Positions 44,377 through 53,243 of a stretch of DNA of 64,000 bases are shown piece after piece. The notes under the pieces were generated by a model, which worked only from the letters and a program-made list of their open reading frames with translations, was not told the origin of the DNA and did no database searches. The position numbers and the translations under genes were made by a program. Each line of letters begins with the position of its first letter. Within the stretch, counting starts at the first letter, position 1. Origin of the DNA: Streptomyces himastatinicus ATCC 53653 (GTDB lineage Bacteria > Actinomycetota > Actinomycetes > Streptomycetales > Streptomycetaceae); assembly GCF_000158915.1 (NCBI RefSeq), contig NZ_GG657754.1, positions 8,830,124 to 8,894,123 of the forward strand. The letters run 5' to 3'.

Positions 44377-45885
44377 TCACTCCCAGGGGGTCACGGTGAG
44401 CCGGATGCGCGCGCCGTCCCCGAGGATCGGGACGGTGGTCGCGGGCAGCTCGATGTGGTGTACCCAGACGCCGTCGGCGGGGTCCTCGTCGCTGAGGCCA
44501 GGGGCACCGGAGGGCCGGTAGTCCCTGATCGGTCCGGCGATGTCGGAGTTCCAGGTGGCCGAGAGCGCGGGTACGGCCGCCGTGGTGTCGGCGTCCACGT
44601 CCACGACGAGGATGTCGTCGAAGTCGGCCGTCTGCTCCAGGTGATCACGGAAGCTCAGCAGGCCGTCGCGCCGACGCAGCGACAGGATCCGCAGATGCAG
44701 GGCGTACCGCAGGGTGGCGGACTCGCCGGGCCGCAGTACGGAGCACAGGAACGTGCTGGCCAACGGCACCGGCCCGGCCCCGTCCGCCGCCCCGGCGGGC
44801 AACTGGATCGAGCACCACTGGGCGCTCATCCGCTCGTGGGTGACGATTTGCAGGCCGCGCACCGACAGCCGGACCTCCGCTTGCCAGGCTGTGTCGGACG
44901 GCCGCGACAGCCGGTGACCGACCAGCGCGGCCTCCACCCTGCGGTCGCCGAACAGGAAACGCCGCAGGTTCTGGTAGCCCTCCTCGGAGTTGACCAGCCC
45001 GTAGCGCCCACTGTGACTGCGGTGCACATACGTCACATGCGCGCCGGGGACGTAGGCGTTGTCGATCTGCACCAGGCCGTCGCTGCGGGGACCGACCGCC
45101 GCCGCCGACAGCCCGTGGGCCACGTCGTAGTCGGCCGGATCGGTCCCGACCAGGCAGAACACCCGCTCGCGGGGGAAGGCGAACGGCTGGTCCGGCGCCA
45201 TGGCCCGGGGGTCCCAGTCGTCCGGCGGGCCGTCCGGGTCGAGCAGTGCGCTCGGCGTCAGGTACGCATACATCCGCTCCGGGCCGAAGATGTCGGCGCC
45301 GTTGATGCCGGTCAGATCACGCAGCCGCTCCAGCACGCCGAAACCGGCGTCGAAGGTGATGCCGCCGTGCGGGGTGCCATAGGTGAAGAGCTTGCCCACC
45401 CAGTCGGCCGGATCACGTCCGAGGTCCGGGAGGATCTTCTGGATGAGGCAGCGGCACACCAGGCCGCCCATGCTGTGGGCGACCAGATGGACACGCGGCG
45501 CCCCGGACTTCTCCCTGATCGTCCCGATCAGCCTCATCAGGTCCTGTGCGGCGGTCTCCAGCCGGAACTCCCTGGGTTTGGTTCCCCAGGTGGTGGCCGA
45601 TGCGTCGTAGAAGCGGTGAACCCAGATGGTGTCCGGCGGGATCGTGTCGTGGGAGGCCAAGTAGAGTTCCTGGCCGCCGTCGACGAGGATCTGGTAACCC
45701 TCGTCCAGGTGCAGGCGCAGCAGCGGGCTCTCGAACTGGTAGAAGCACGGCTCGTCGTCCGGGCCGATACGGATGTGGGTGGAGCCCTCGTTGAACCCGT
45801 AGAAGGGGTCCGTCACCACCCTGTCGATGCCGGCGGTGTCGCCGGCGAAGCCCCGGACGTAGACGATCGGCAGCTTCTCGGCCAT
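44377..45885 (-). CDS. Alpha/beta-hydrolase (lipase/esterase-like), partner of the protease-nuclease fusion
   Basis: The 502-residue protein starts MAEKLPIVYVRGFAGDTAGI. It has the nucleophile elbow HLVAHSMGGLVCRCLIQK (Ser138) followed by TYGTPHGGI, as in triacylglycerol-lipase and PGAP1-like hydrolases. The C-terminal 170 residues form a separate beta-rich region of unknown type. There is no signal peptide. ATG at 45885 lies 11 bp after the stop of the fusion gene, so the two are co-transcribed. It probably cleaves a lipid or acyl ester inside the cell. It is convergent with the LysR gene, with a 14-bp gap. Confidence 0.82.
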   Translation of the reverse strand: MAEKLPIVYVRGFAGDTAGIDRVVTDPFYGFNEGSTHIRIGPDDEPCFYQFESPLLRLHLDEGYQILVDGGQELYLASHDTIPPDTIWVHRFYDASATTWGTKPREFRLETAAQDLMRLIGTIREKSGAPRVHLVAHSMGGLVCRCLIQKILPDLGRDPADWVGKLFTYGTPHGGITFDAGFGVLERLRDLTGINGADIFGPERMYAYLTPSALLDPDGPPDDWDPRAMAPDQPFAFPRERVFCLVGTDPADYDVAHGLSAAAVGPRSDGLVQIDNAYVPGAHVTYVHRSHSGRYGLVNSEEGYQNLRRFLFGDRRVEAALVGHRLSRPSDTAWQAEVRLSVRGLQIVTHERMSAQWCSIQLPAGAADGAGPVPLASTFLCSVLRPGESATLRYALHLRILSLRRRDGLLSFRDHLEQTADFDDILVVDVDADTTAAVPALSATWNSDIAGPIRDYRPSGAPGLSDEDPADGVWVHHIELPATTVPILGDGARIRLTVTPWE

Positions 45886-45896
45886 GGGGGAGTTCC

Positions 45897-48098
45897 TCAC
45901 GGCCAGACGCCGGAGAAGTCGATCTCGCGGGCCCACTCGGGATGGTCTATCAGCGGATTCCGGTTGCCCTGGATCTCCGCGATGGCGGCGTTGCGGTGCA
46001 GTTCGTACTCGGTGACCGCCTGGTTCTCGTGCCATGCCAGCAGGACGGGCAGCCGCTCCTCGGGGAACTCGCGTGCCACGTCGCCGACCTGTCCCGGATA
46101 GCGGAGCAGGAAGTACAGGGTGGCACGGGCCACCGCACCCTTGCCCTCCGCCGGCTCGAACCCCACGCTCTCGCGCATCCCACAGGCGTCCCGGAGCGCT
46201 TCGTCGAAGTCGGGGAAGTCGAAGTACGGGAAGTTGCCGCGGAAACTGTTGCAGCCGGCCTCGCACGCGAACAGATGGTGCAGGTCTCCCCGCATCGGCT
46301 CCCGTTTGCCGAACCACGACTGCGGCACCACGTGCTCGCAGTTGAACGGCATCGACGCCTCCAGCGCGTCGAACTCCGCCTCGAACTCGGCCGGACCCGC
46401 CGTGCTCTCTTGCAGCAGCAGTTCCTCCACGCGGGCCAGCCGCGCCTCGGCCACGGTGGCGTCGGCCCGTACCAGCTCCTCGACGGAGAAGCCCTTGGCA
46501 GAGTAAATGCCGTACAGCCGACCGTCCTTGTGAAGGTCCACCCAGGGGTAGACCAGCCGCATCGGCTTGTACCTGGGCTGCGGTGTGTGGGTCTCCTCCA
46601 GCAGCGCGGTGAGCGCGCGGCGCAGCGTGTCACCGTCGCCGGTGCGGACGTTCGCGTAGTACGCCTCGCGCGCGGCGATGTCGGCGGTCCGGTCGTAGTA
46701 GGAGCGTTCTTGCGCAAGCCGGTGGTTGATCAGGGCCGCGTCGACGTCCTGCTCGACCGCCGACACGACGTCCGTCCGCCCGGCCGGGGGCGGCGGCTGC
46801 GACACGGCCTTCGGTGCCGGTTCGAGCGCGGGCAGCGGGGCGAGCGGGGTGGCCTGCGGGGACGACGGTGTGTCGAAACCGACGGTGATCCGCAGCGGGA
46901 GGACGAGCTGCGCGGCACCATCGGCCAGGTGCGCCTGGGCCTGGGCCTGTGCCCCATTGGTCGCGGACAGGGCGGACTTCCCGTTCGACGAGGGAGTCGG
47001 CGGAGCGCTTTCGACGGGGGAGGGGGCGAGCCCGGCGGTGAACATCTCGTCCCGCAGCTGGGCCGCCGCACCGGTCAGGGTCGCCTCGTGCAGGGCGCGC
47101 AGCACCCGGCTGATCCTCACCCCCTCATTGGCCCGCCACGCCAGTTGCTGCTCGCCCATCTCAGGCCGCCACACGGTGCCGTCGACGCTCAGCGGCCGGC
47201 CCTCGGCGTCGGTCTTCGGGACGGCCGAGTGGTGCAGTGCGACGACCTCCCACTGGTCGTTGAAGACCGGAGAGCCTGACGAGCCCTCACGGGTGTCGGA
47301 GTCGTAGTGCAGGAACCGTTCCAGTATGTCGACGAGCTGGTTGTCGCGCAGCGCGATCTGCTTGGGCTCGCCCCTGGGGTGCTGGATGATGTTGACGAAC
47401 TCCCCGATGACGACCTTCCCCTGCGTCTCCGTGAGCATCAGCCAGCCGAACGACGACAGCGCCTCGCCCTGCGTGCCCTGCGGGGCCACCGCGACGAGGC
47501 TGTAGTCCAGCGCCCGGTCGGTGACGAAGAGGCGGTGCGGCTCCAGTGCGAAGACCGCCGGTGTGAGCGGGCCCCCTTCGACGCCGTCCTGGAACGCGAA
47601 CGCGACCTTGCTGCGGCCCGCCTCCTCGGCGGAGCGCAGCACGTGGTTGTTGGTGAGCAGCAGGGAGGGGGACACCATGAAGCCCGTGCCGTGTCCGCCA
47701 CCCGGTCCGCTGATGGTGATCCGGCCGACCGAGCGGGAGACCTGAACGCCTTCCTCCAGGAACGCGACCGGGGTGAGGTTGTTGCGCCCGATGAGGCGCT
47801 CCAGCCCCAGCGCGTCTCCGGTGAAGGACTCCGGAGGCAGTTGAAGGGTGCTTCCGCCGCTGCTGGCGGGTTCCGTCGGCGTGTGCTCGATCGCCCGCGC
47901 CATGGCCCAGTCGGCACCGAGACGCGCCAGCCGCTTCTCGACCCGCTCGGGAGCGTCGGCGTACAGCACCCCCTGCGTCTGGAGAACGGCTTGGTTTCTC
48001 TCACGCTGCGCGGTTCGGCTGGTGTAACGTGCCGCGGCCATCGTCAGCTGCGCCAGATAGTCCGACTTCTGTTCCGAAGTGAGTTCCGCCGTGGCCAT
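45897..48098 (-). CDS. Trypsin-like serine protease fused to EndoI-type nuclease
   Basis: The 733-residue chimera has a helical N-terminus (1-110) and a V8/trypsin-like protease at about 118-345, with triad His152 (LLTNNHVL), Asp199 (RALDYSLVAV) and Ser274 (REGSSGSPVFND). A Pro/Ala/Gln-rich linker spans about 355-445. An Endonuclease I (beta-beta-alpha metal) domain at about 450-733 has CEHVVPQSWFGKREPMRGDL with HHLFACEAGCNSFRGNFPYF. Catalytic residues of both domains are present. There is no signal peptide, so it is probably cytoplasmic. ATG at 48098 follows GGAGG. Such a fusion suggests a proteolysis-controlled nuclease, as in bacterial conflict systems. Confidence 0.85.
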   Translation of the reverse strand: MATAELTSEQKSDYLAQLTMAAARYTSRTAQRERNQAVLQTQGVLYADAPERVEKRLARLGADWAMARAIEHTPTEPASSGGSTLQLPPESFTGDALGLERLIGRNNLTPVAFLEEGVQVSRSVGRITISGPGGGHGTGFMVSPSLLLTNNHVLRSAEEAGRSKVAFAFQDGVEGGPLTPAVFALEPHRLFVTDRALDYSLVAVAPQGTQGEALSSFGWLMLTETQGKVVIGEFVNIIQHPRGEPKQIALRDNQLVDILERFLHYDSDTREGSSGSPVFNDQWEVVALHHSAVPKTDAEGRPLSVDGTVWRPEMGEQQLAWRANEGVRISRVLRALHEATLTGAAAQLRDEMFTAGLAPSPVESAPPTPSSNGKSALSATNGAQAQAQAHLADGAAQLVLPLRITVGFDTPSSPQATPLAPLPALEPAPKAVSQPPPPAGRTDVVSAVEQDVDAALINHRLAQERSYYDRTADIAAREAYYANVRTGDGDTLRRALTALLEETHTPQPRYKPMRLVYPWVDLHKDGRLYGIYSAKGFSVEELVRADATVAEARLARVEELLLQESTAGPAEFEAEFDALEASMPFNCEHVVPQSWFGKREPMRGDLHHLFACEAGCNSFRGNFPYFDFPDFDEALRDACGMRESVGFEPAEGKGAVARATLYFLLRYPGQVGDVAREFPEERLPVLLAWHENQAVTEYELHRNAAIAEIQGNRNPLIDHPEWAREIDFSGVWP

Positions 48099-48466
48099 GA
48101 TCCGCCTCCTGGCCTGCTGATTGTGGCGGTGTGTCCGAGACACGGTTCGTGTGGGGACAGGCGGACGGTGTCGGATGAGGCGTCGGCGCTGCCATGCGGA
48201 CACGCGATGCGCCGCCTGCCGTTTTCCGTACAGGCTCTCTGCCACCAATGCTTCCAGATGGCGCACTTGCGCGCAAAAAGGGCGAAGGGTGTGGTTCGCG
48301 CATCGCCGCCGTGATCGTCCTCCCGAAGGCATCGGGGTTCGCGGTGAGTGGCGGTGTGCGGCCGCCTGCGTGGGCGAAAATCCCCTATATAGGCGCAGAT
48401 GTACTCTGGGTGGAAACCACGTGGAACGGCCCATTCGGCTGATCGCCACGTACGGGACGGATCACG
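48099..48466. promoter_or_regulatory. Divergent intergenic region between the fusion gene and the SpoIIE sensor
   Basis: These 368 bp have no gene. They contain the palindromes CTTGCGCGCAA (about 48267) and CCTATATAGG (about 48388-48397). The latter is the most AT-rich patch and may hold a promoter core for one or both genes. No regulator-specific motif was recognised. Confidence 0.4.
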
Positions 48467-50926
48467 ATGGATGACACTCGGGACGCGAGGTCCCATGGGG
48501 CGCCGGAGGGGGAGCTTCGCACCGCGCGGTGGGCGACGGGGGTTCTCGACGCGGGGGGAGTCGTCACGCGGTGGAGCGCGGGCGCCGAGTGGCTGCTGGG
48601 CTATGCGCCCGCCGACGTGATGGGGCGGGCGGCCGTGGAGCTGCTCTGGGACGGTCAGGGCTCACTGCCGGGCGCCGCCCGGCGGTCGCTGGCGGGTCTG
48701 GAGCCGTGGAGCGGCAGGGTGACGGCGCGGCACCGGGACGGCGGACCGTTCGAGGTCGAGCTGCTCGTCTGCCCGCTGCGGGACGGTGACGGCAGCGCCC
48801 GGTGGCTGCTGGCGGCCATGGCGGCACCGGAGGGCGCGCACCGGGGCGGCTCGGTGACGGAGCGCTCGTTCACCCAAGGCGCCTGGCCGATGGCGATCCA
48901 CGACACGGAACTGCGGTTGCTGCGCGCCAACGCGCGGATGTGCCAGGTCGTCGGCCTCTCGGAGGACGCGATGCGCGGGCAGCGGTCCGGCTTCCTGACC
49001 GGGAATCCCGCGGACGAGCAGGTCGAGGCGTCCATGCGGAAGGCGATACGTACGGGGGAGGCGGAGCACGCCCAGACCTTCACCCGCGCGGCGGGCGAGA
49101 GCCGGGACCAGGCGTGGGCCGTTTCCCTCTCGCCGCTCATGGACGAGACCGGCCGGGTGTGCGCGGTCGCCGCCGCCGGGCTCGAGATCAGCGAGCTGTA
49201 CCGGACGCGCGAGCGTCTCGCCCTGCTGAACGAGGCCAGCATCCAGATCGGCACCACCCTGGACGTCACCCGCACCGCCCAGGAGCTGGCGAGCATGCCG
49301 CTGCCGCGCTTCGCCGACTTCATCAGCGTCGACCTGCTGGACTCCGTGCTGCGCGGCGACGAGCCGACCCCCGGTCCGGTCTCCGGGGATGTCCGGCTGC
49401 GCCGCGTGGCGCACGAGTCGGCCCACGCGAAGGACGCGCCCGAGGCCGCCGTGGACATCGGCGAGACGGACACCTATCCGGAATTCTCGCCCCCCGCCCG
49501 CTGCCTGGCCACCGGCCGGGCGGTGCTGACCGGGCCCTGGGACACCGACTACTTCCGGTGGATGGACCGGGACCCCAAGCGGAACGCCAAGCGCATCGAC
49601 TTCGGGGTGCAGTCCCTCGTGGCGGCACCTCTGGTCGCCCGCGGGAACACCCTCGGCGCTGCCCTCTTCTCCCGCCGTCTCCACCCGGACACCTTCACCG
49701 AGGACGACCTGATCCTCGCCGAGCAGCTGGCGGCAAGGGCGGCCGTCTGCATCGACAACGCCCGCCGCTTCACACGGGAGCGCGGCACCGCCGTCGCCCT
49801 CCAGCGCAGCCTGCTCCCGCAGGGTCTGCCCGCGCAGTCGGCCGTCGAGTTCGCCACCCGCTATCTGCCCGCCGACGCCGACTACGGGGTGGGCGGTGAC
49901 TGGTTCGACGTCATCCCGCTCTCCGGCGCCCGGGTCGCGCTGGTGGTGGGCGATGTCGTCGGCCACGGCATCCACGCGTCCGCCACCATGGGACGGCTGC
50001 GCATCGCCGTCCGTACCCTCGCGGACATCGACCTCCCCCCGGACGAGCTGCTCACCCACCTCGACGATGTGGTGGCGCGCCTCGCCTCCGAGGACACCGA
50101 GTCGGGCGACCACGATGTGATCGGCGCCAGCTGCCTGTACGCGGTCTACGACCCGGTCTCCCGGCTGTGCTGCGCGGCCCGAGCCGGCCACCCCCCGCCC
50201 GTTCTCGTCGGCCCCGACGGCACGGTGGAATTCTGCGATGTGCCCGCGGGGCCGCCACTGGGCCTGGGGGACCTGCCCTTCGAGTCCGCCGAGGTCGGGA
50301 TACCCGAGGGCGCCCTGCTCGTCCTCTACACCGACGGTCTGGTCGAATCCGGCGACCACGACATCGGCGCGGGCATGGACGGGCTGCGCGAGGTCCTCAG
50401 CGAACCGTCCCCGTCGCTGGAAGCCACCTGCGACACCGTGCTGGGGACCCTGCTCTCCGGCCATCCGGCCGACGATGTCGCCCTGCTCGTCGCCCGGGCC
50501 CGCGCCCTGGACGCCGATCAGGTCGTCACCTGGGAGCTGCCGGCGGAGCCCGCCCTGGTCTCCGAGGTCCGCGAGCGGGCGACCGCTCAGCTGGCGGCCT
50601 GGGGGCTCGCCGAGCTCACGTTCACGACGGAGCTGGTCGTCAGCGAGCTGTTCACCAACGCCATCCTGCACGGCCAGGGCCCCGTCCAGCTGCGGCTGAT
50701 CCGCGATCGCACCCTCATCTGCGAGGTCTCCGACACCAGTACCACCGCCCCGCACATGCGCCGGGCCCGGGTGTTCGACGAGGGCGGGCGGGGGCTGCTG
50801 CTCGTCGCCCAGCTCAGCCGCCGCTGGGGCACCCGGCAGACGCCCACCGGCAAGATCATCTGGGCGGAGCAGGCCCTCCCGGCCGACCGACCTGCCGACC
50901 GACCTGCCGACCGAACGGCCGCCTGA
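48467..50926 (+). CDS. PAS-GAF-SpoIIE phosphatase with C-terminal anti-sigma-type ATPase
   Basis: The 819-residue multi-domain regulator has PAS 1 at about 22-115, PAS 2 at about 130-245 and GAF at about 250-440. The PP2C-type SpoIIE phosphatase at about 455-670 shows YGVGGDWFDVIPL, VVGDVVGHG, ARAGHPPPV and LLVLYTDGLVE. The HATPase_c domain at about 690-805 shows ELVVSELFTNAILHGQG and GRGLLLVAQLS. Such proteins dephosphorylate anti-anti-sigma factors and control stress or developmental sigma factors. The C-terminus ends with ADRPADRPADRTAA, from a 12-bp tandem repeat. Its start is 368 bp from the divergent protease-nuclease gene, and a functional link is not shown. Confidence 0.88.
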   Translation: MDDTRDARSHGAPEGELRTARWATGVLDAGGVVTRWSAGAEWLLGYAPADVMGRAAVELLWDGQGSLPGAARRSLAGLEPWSGRVTARHRDGGPFEVELLVCPLRDGDGSARWLLAAMAAPEGAHRGGSVTERSFTQGAWPMAIHDTELRLLRANARMCQVVGLSEDAMRGQRSGFLTGNPADEQVEASMRKAIRTGEAEHAQTFTRAAGESRDQAWAVSLSPLMDETGRVCAVAAAGLEISELYRTRERLALLNEASIQIGTTLDVTRTAQELASMPLPRFADFISVDLLDSVLRGDEPTPGPVSGDVRLRRVAHESAHAKDAPEAAVDIGETDTYPEFSPPARCLATGRAVLTGPWDTDYFRWMDRDPKRNAKRIDFGVQSLVAAPLVARGNTLGAALFSRRLHPDTFTEDDLILAEQLAARAAVCIDNARRFTRERGTAVALQRSLLPQGLPAQSAVEFATRYLPADADYGVGGDWFDVIPLSGARVALVVGDVVGHGIHASATMGRLRIAVRTLADIDLPPDELLTHLDDVVARLASEDTESGDHDVIGASCLYAVYDPVSRLCCAARAGHPPPVLVGPDGTVEFCDVPAGPPLGLGDLPFESAEVGIPEGALLVLYTDGLVESGDHDIGAGMDGLREVLSEPSPSLEATCDTVLGTLLSGHPADDVALLVARARALDADQVVTWELPAEPALVSEVRERATAQLAAWGLAELTFTTELVVSELFTNAILHGQGPVQLRLIRDRTLICEVSDTSTTAPHMRRARVFDEGGRGLLLVAQLSRRWGTRQTPTGKIIWAEQALPADRPADRPADRTAA

Positions 50927-50944
50927 TCGACCGCCCGCGCGGCC

Positions 50945-51691
50945 TCAGCCGTCCAGGCGCCGTTCGAAGCTGAGGCCCCCGGGCACTTGGAACGTCGGCA
51001 AGATCTCGATGTGCCCGATGTTGACGTGGCGCGGCGCGCCGATGGCGTACTCGATGGCGTCGGCGATGTCCGCGGGACGCAGCGTCTCGTAGCCGTCGTA
51101 GTAGATGCGCCGAGCGCCCTCCCGGTCGCCCAGCAGCCGGCCGAAGATCTCGGTCTCCACCCGGCCGGGGCAGATCTCGGTGACCCGGACCCGGCGGCCG
51201 CGGGCGTCGATCCGGAGCTGGCGGGAGAGGGTGTGCACGGCGGCCTTGGTGGCGTGGTAGACGGTGTTGCCGGGGAAGTTGTACACCCCGGCGATCGAGC
51301 CGATGTTGACGACATGGCCCAGGTCGCGCTCGACCATGCCGGGCACGAGCAGCCGTACGAGGTGGAGCACGGCCCGCAGATTGACGGCGAGCAGCTCGTC
51401 GACGGCGGACTCGTCCGCGGCGAGGATGGTGCCGGCGTGGCCGACCCCGGCATTGTTGACCAGAATGTCGATCTTGAACCCGGACACGGCGTCGGTGAGG
51501 GCCTCGGTGTCGGCGACGTCCACGGCGTGCGGCACACAGCCCGTACGCCGTGCGAGGTCCGCCAGCCGCTCGGCGTCCCGGGCCAGCGCGTGGACCGTGA
51601 GGCCCTGCTGCGCCAGGCGCTCGGCGACGGCGGCGCCGATGCCCGCGGACGCGCCGGTCACCAGCGCGGTCCGGTAGTCGGAGAGTGGCAT
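50945..51691 (-). CDS. Short-chain dehydrogenase/reductase
   Basis: The 248-residue classical SDR has TALVTGASAGIGAAVAERLA, DILVNNAGVGHAG, and the active site with Ser near 138 and YHATKAAVHTL (YxxxK near 152). It resembles serine/3-hydroxy-acid dehydrogenases of the YdfG type and uses NADP. It is convergent with the SpoIIE sensor gene. A relic of an MHS transporter lies just upstream of its start, so the gene may once have belonged to a transport-catabolic unit. Confidence 0.88.
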   Translation of the reverse strand: MPLSDYRTALVTGASAGIGAAVAERLAQQGLTVHALARDAERLADLARRTGCVPHAVDVADTEALTDAVSGFKIDILVNNAGVGHAGTILAADESAVDELLAVNLRAVLHLVRLLVPGMVERDLGHVVNIGSIAGVYNFPGNTVYHATKAAVHTLSRQLRIDARGRRVRVTEICPGRVETEIFGRLLGDREGARRIYYDGYETLRPADIADAIEYAIGAPRHVNIGHIEILPTFQVPGGLSFERRLDG

Positions 51692-51768
51692 AAGGCAACG
51701 GCCCTCTGTGTACGCCGGGTTTCCCTTCCGAGCTTAGATCCCCGGCCCATTCGTCGCGCAGCCTCCTT

Positions 51769-51880
51769 GTCTCACCGACCCGCCTGCGGATATAGACGCC
51801 GATGAGGCCCATGGGGAGGGCGATGAGGAAGGGGTCCGCCAGCCCCAGGGGTGCCCGTGAGCAGCGCGGCGAACGAGGCG
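51769..51880 (-). pseudogene. MHS-family transporter remnant
   Basis: The minus strand reads SFAALLTG, then GWRTP in one frame and PFLIALPMGLIGVYIRRRVG then ET in the next. This is the end of transmembrane segment 5 and the following segment of metabolite:H+ symporters (GWRIPFLIALPMGLIG...RR...ET). A one-base frame change near 51832 and loss of both ends make it non-functional. Confidence 0.55.
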
Positions 51881-52080
51881 AGCGGCGGCGATACCGAAGG
51901 CGGCATAGTCGGGCAGTACGCCGATGGCATCAGCGCCGCGTGGCCGCCCGCTTGGGGCGAAGGCCGGACAGGCCCGAGCCTGCCTCAACGCAATGCCGCG
52001 GGCAAGGCCATACGGCGCGGCCTGCGGGGCTCCTTCTGCCGCGGTGCGCCCCATGGCCGACGCTGGAAGGAGGCGACATT

Positions 52081-52102
52081 TCCGAGACGAGTCCGAGACG
52101 AG
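52081..52102. repeat. Tandem 11-bp repeat before the MDR gene
   Basis: Two exact copies of TCCGAGACGAG lie head to tail, 12 bp upstream of the ATG at 52115. They overlap the region between promoter and ribosome-binding site (GAAGGTGGG) and might bind a regulator or reflect slippage. Confidence 0.6.
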
Positions 52103-52114
52103 AAGGTGGGACGG

Positions 52115-53020
52115 ATGGAAGCGATCGTCTTCGAGGAGTACGGCGGGCCCGAGGTGCTGCGGCTCACGACGGCCGACGAACCCCATGCGGGCCCGGGGCA
52201 GGTGCGGCTGCGGGTCAGGGCAGCCGGCGTGAACCCGCTCGACCACAAGATCCGGGGCGGCGCGATGCGGGAGGTGTTCCCCACCGAGTTCCCCGCGATC
52301 CTCGGCAGCGAGGCGTCCGGAGTGGTCGACGAGGTGGGGGAGGGCGTCACGGGGCTCGCGGCCGGCGACGAGGTGTTCGGCTTCATGGAGACCGGCGCCT
52401 ACGCCGCGTACGCCCTGGCCTCCGTCGTCGCCCGCAAGCCCGGGGAACTGGGCTGGGACGAGGCGGCCGCGCTCCCGGTGGCCGGTGAGACGGCGGACCG
52501 CGTCCTGAACCAGCTCGCCGTCAAGAACGGCGAGACGCTGCTGCTGCACGGCGCCGCCGGGGCGGTCGGCTCGGCCGCCGTCCAGCTGGCCGTCGCGCGC
52601 GGTGTCACCGTCATCGGCACCGCGTCACCGGGCAACCACGACTATCTGCGCGCGCTCGGCGCCATCCCGGTCGCGTACGGGGACGGGCTCACCGACCGCG
52701 TCCGCGCGGTGGCCCCGAAGGGAGTGGACGCGGTCTTCGACGCGGCGGGCAAGGGCGCGCTGCCTGCCTCCATCGAGCTGCGCGGCGGTACGCCGGACCG
52801 CATCGTCACCATCGCCGACCCGACCGCCGCCGAGTACGGCGTCGCCTTCTCCCGCGGCGGCGACCGCGATGCCTCCGCCCTCGCCGGGTATGCCCGGCCG
52901 GTGGCGGAGGGCGGGCTCCGGGTGCCGGTCGCGCGGAGCTTCCCGCTGGCGGACGCGGCGGCGGCGCACGCGGAGAGCGAGGCCGGGCACGTACGCGGCA
53001 AGCTGGTGCTGCTGCCGTAA
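52115..53020 (+). CDS. NADP-dependent quinone-oxidoreductase-like MDR enzyme
   Basis: The 301-residue zinc-free MDR enzyme starts MEAIVFEEYGGPEVLRLTTA. It has GSEASGVVDEVGEGVTGLAAG and the Rossmann motif LLLHGAAGAVGSAAVQLAVA near residue 147. It would reduce quinones or enones with NADPH, probably for detoxification. The ATG is chosen from the ribosome-binding site and the family's usual short N-terminus, although the frame stays open further upstream. Confidence 0.88.
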   Translation: MEAIVFEEYGGPEVLRLTTADEPHAGPGQVRLRVRAAGVNPLDHKIRGGAMREVFPTEFPAILGSEASGVVDEVGEGVTGLAAGDEVFGFMETGAYAAYALASVVARKPGELGWDEAAALPVAGETADRVLNQLAVKNGETLLLHGAAGAVGSAAVQLAVARGVTVIGTASPGNHDYLRALGAIPVAYGDGLTDRVRAVAPKGVDAVFDAAGKGALPASIELRGGTPDRIVTIADPTAAEYGVAFSRGGDRDASALAGYARPVAEGGLRVPVARSFPLADAAAAHAESEAGHVRGKLVLLP

Positions 53021-53243
53021 GGCCAGTCAGGGCCGCCGGCTGAGGAACGAGAACTTTCGACTCGTCGAGGACAAAGTATGGACGGTTCAGGGTGCCGTTC
53101 GTACGCTGGGCGTCGCTTTCGTACGGACGTCTGCGTGCATCACGGCGGAATGCCGCTGCACCACCCGTACGTGGACGAACTCCACTCCATGACCGCGGTC
53201 CGCCGTGGGCCGCGCCGCCTCGCAGCGCCCAGCAGGAGGAAGA

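Larger units (their letters stand above)
51692..52114. other. Intergenic region with a transporter remnant and a short tandem repeat
   Basis: These 423 bp separate the divergent SDR and MDR genes. They hold a minus-strand MHS transporter fragment (51769-51880) and, next to the MDR start, two tandem copies of an 11-bp sequence. No intact gene was found in the rest. Confidence 0.5.

Noticed and set aside
50880..50925. Repetitive peptide ADRPADRPADR as a functional module
   Set aside because: It is a short 12-bp slippage repeat at the extreme C-terminus of the SpoIIE protein and probably only a neutral tail.
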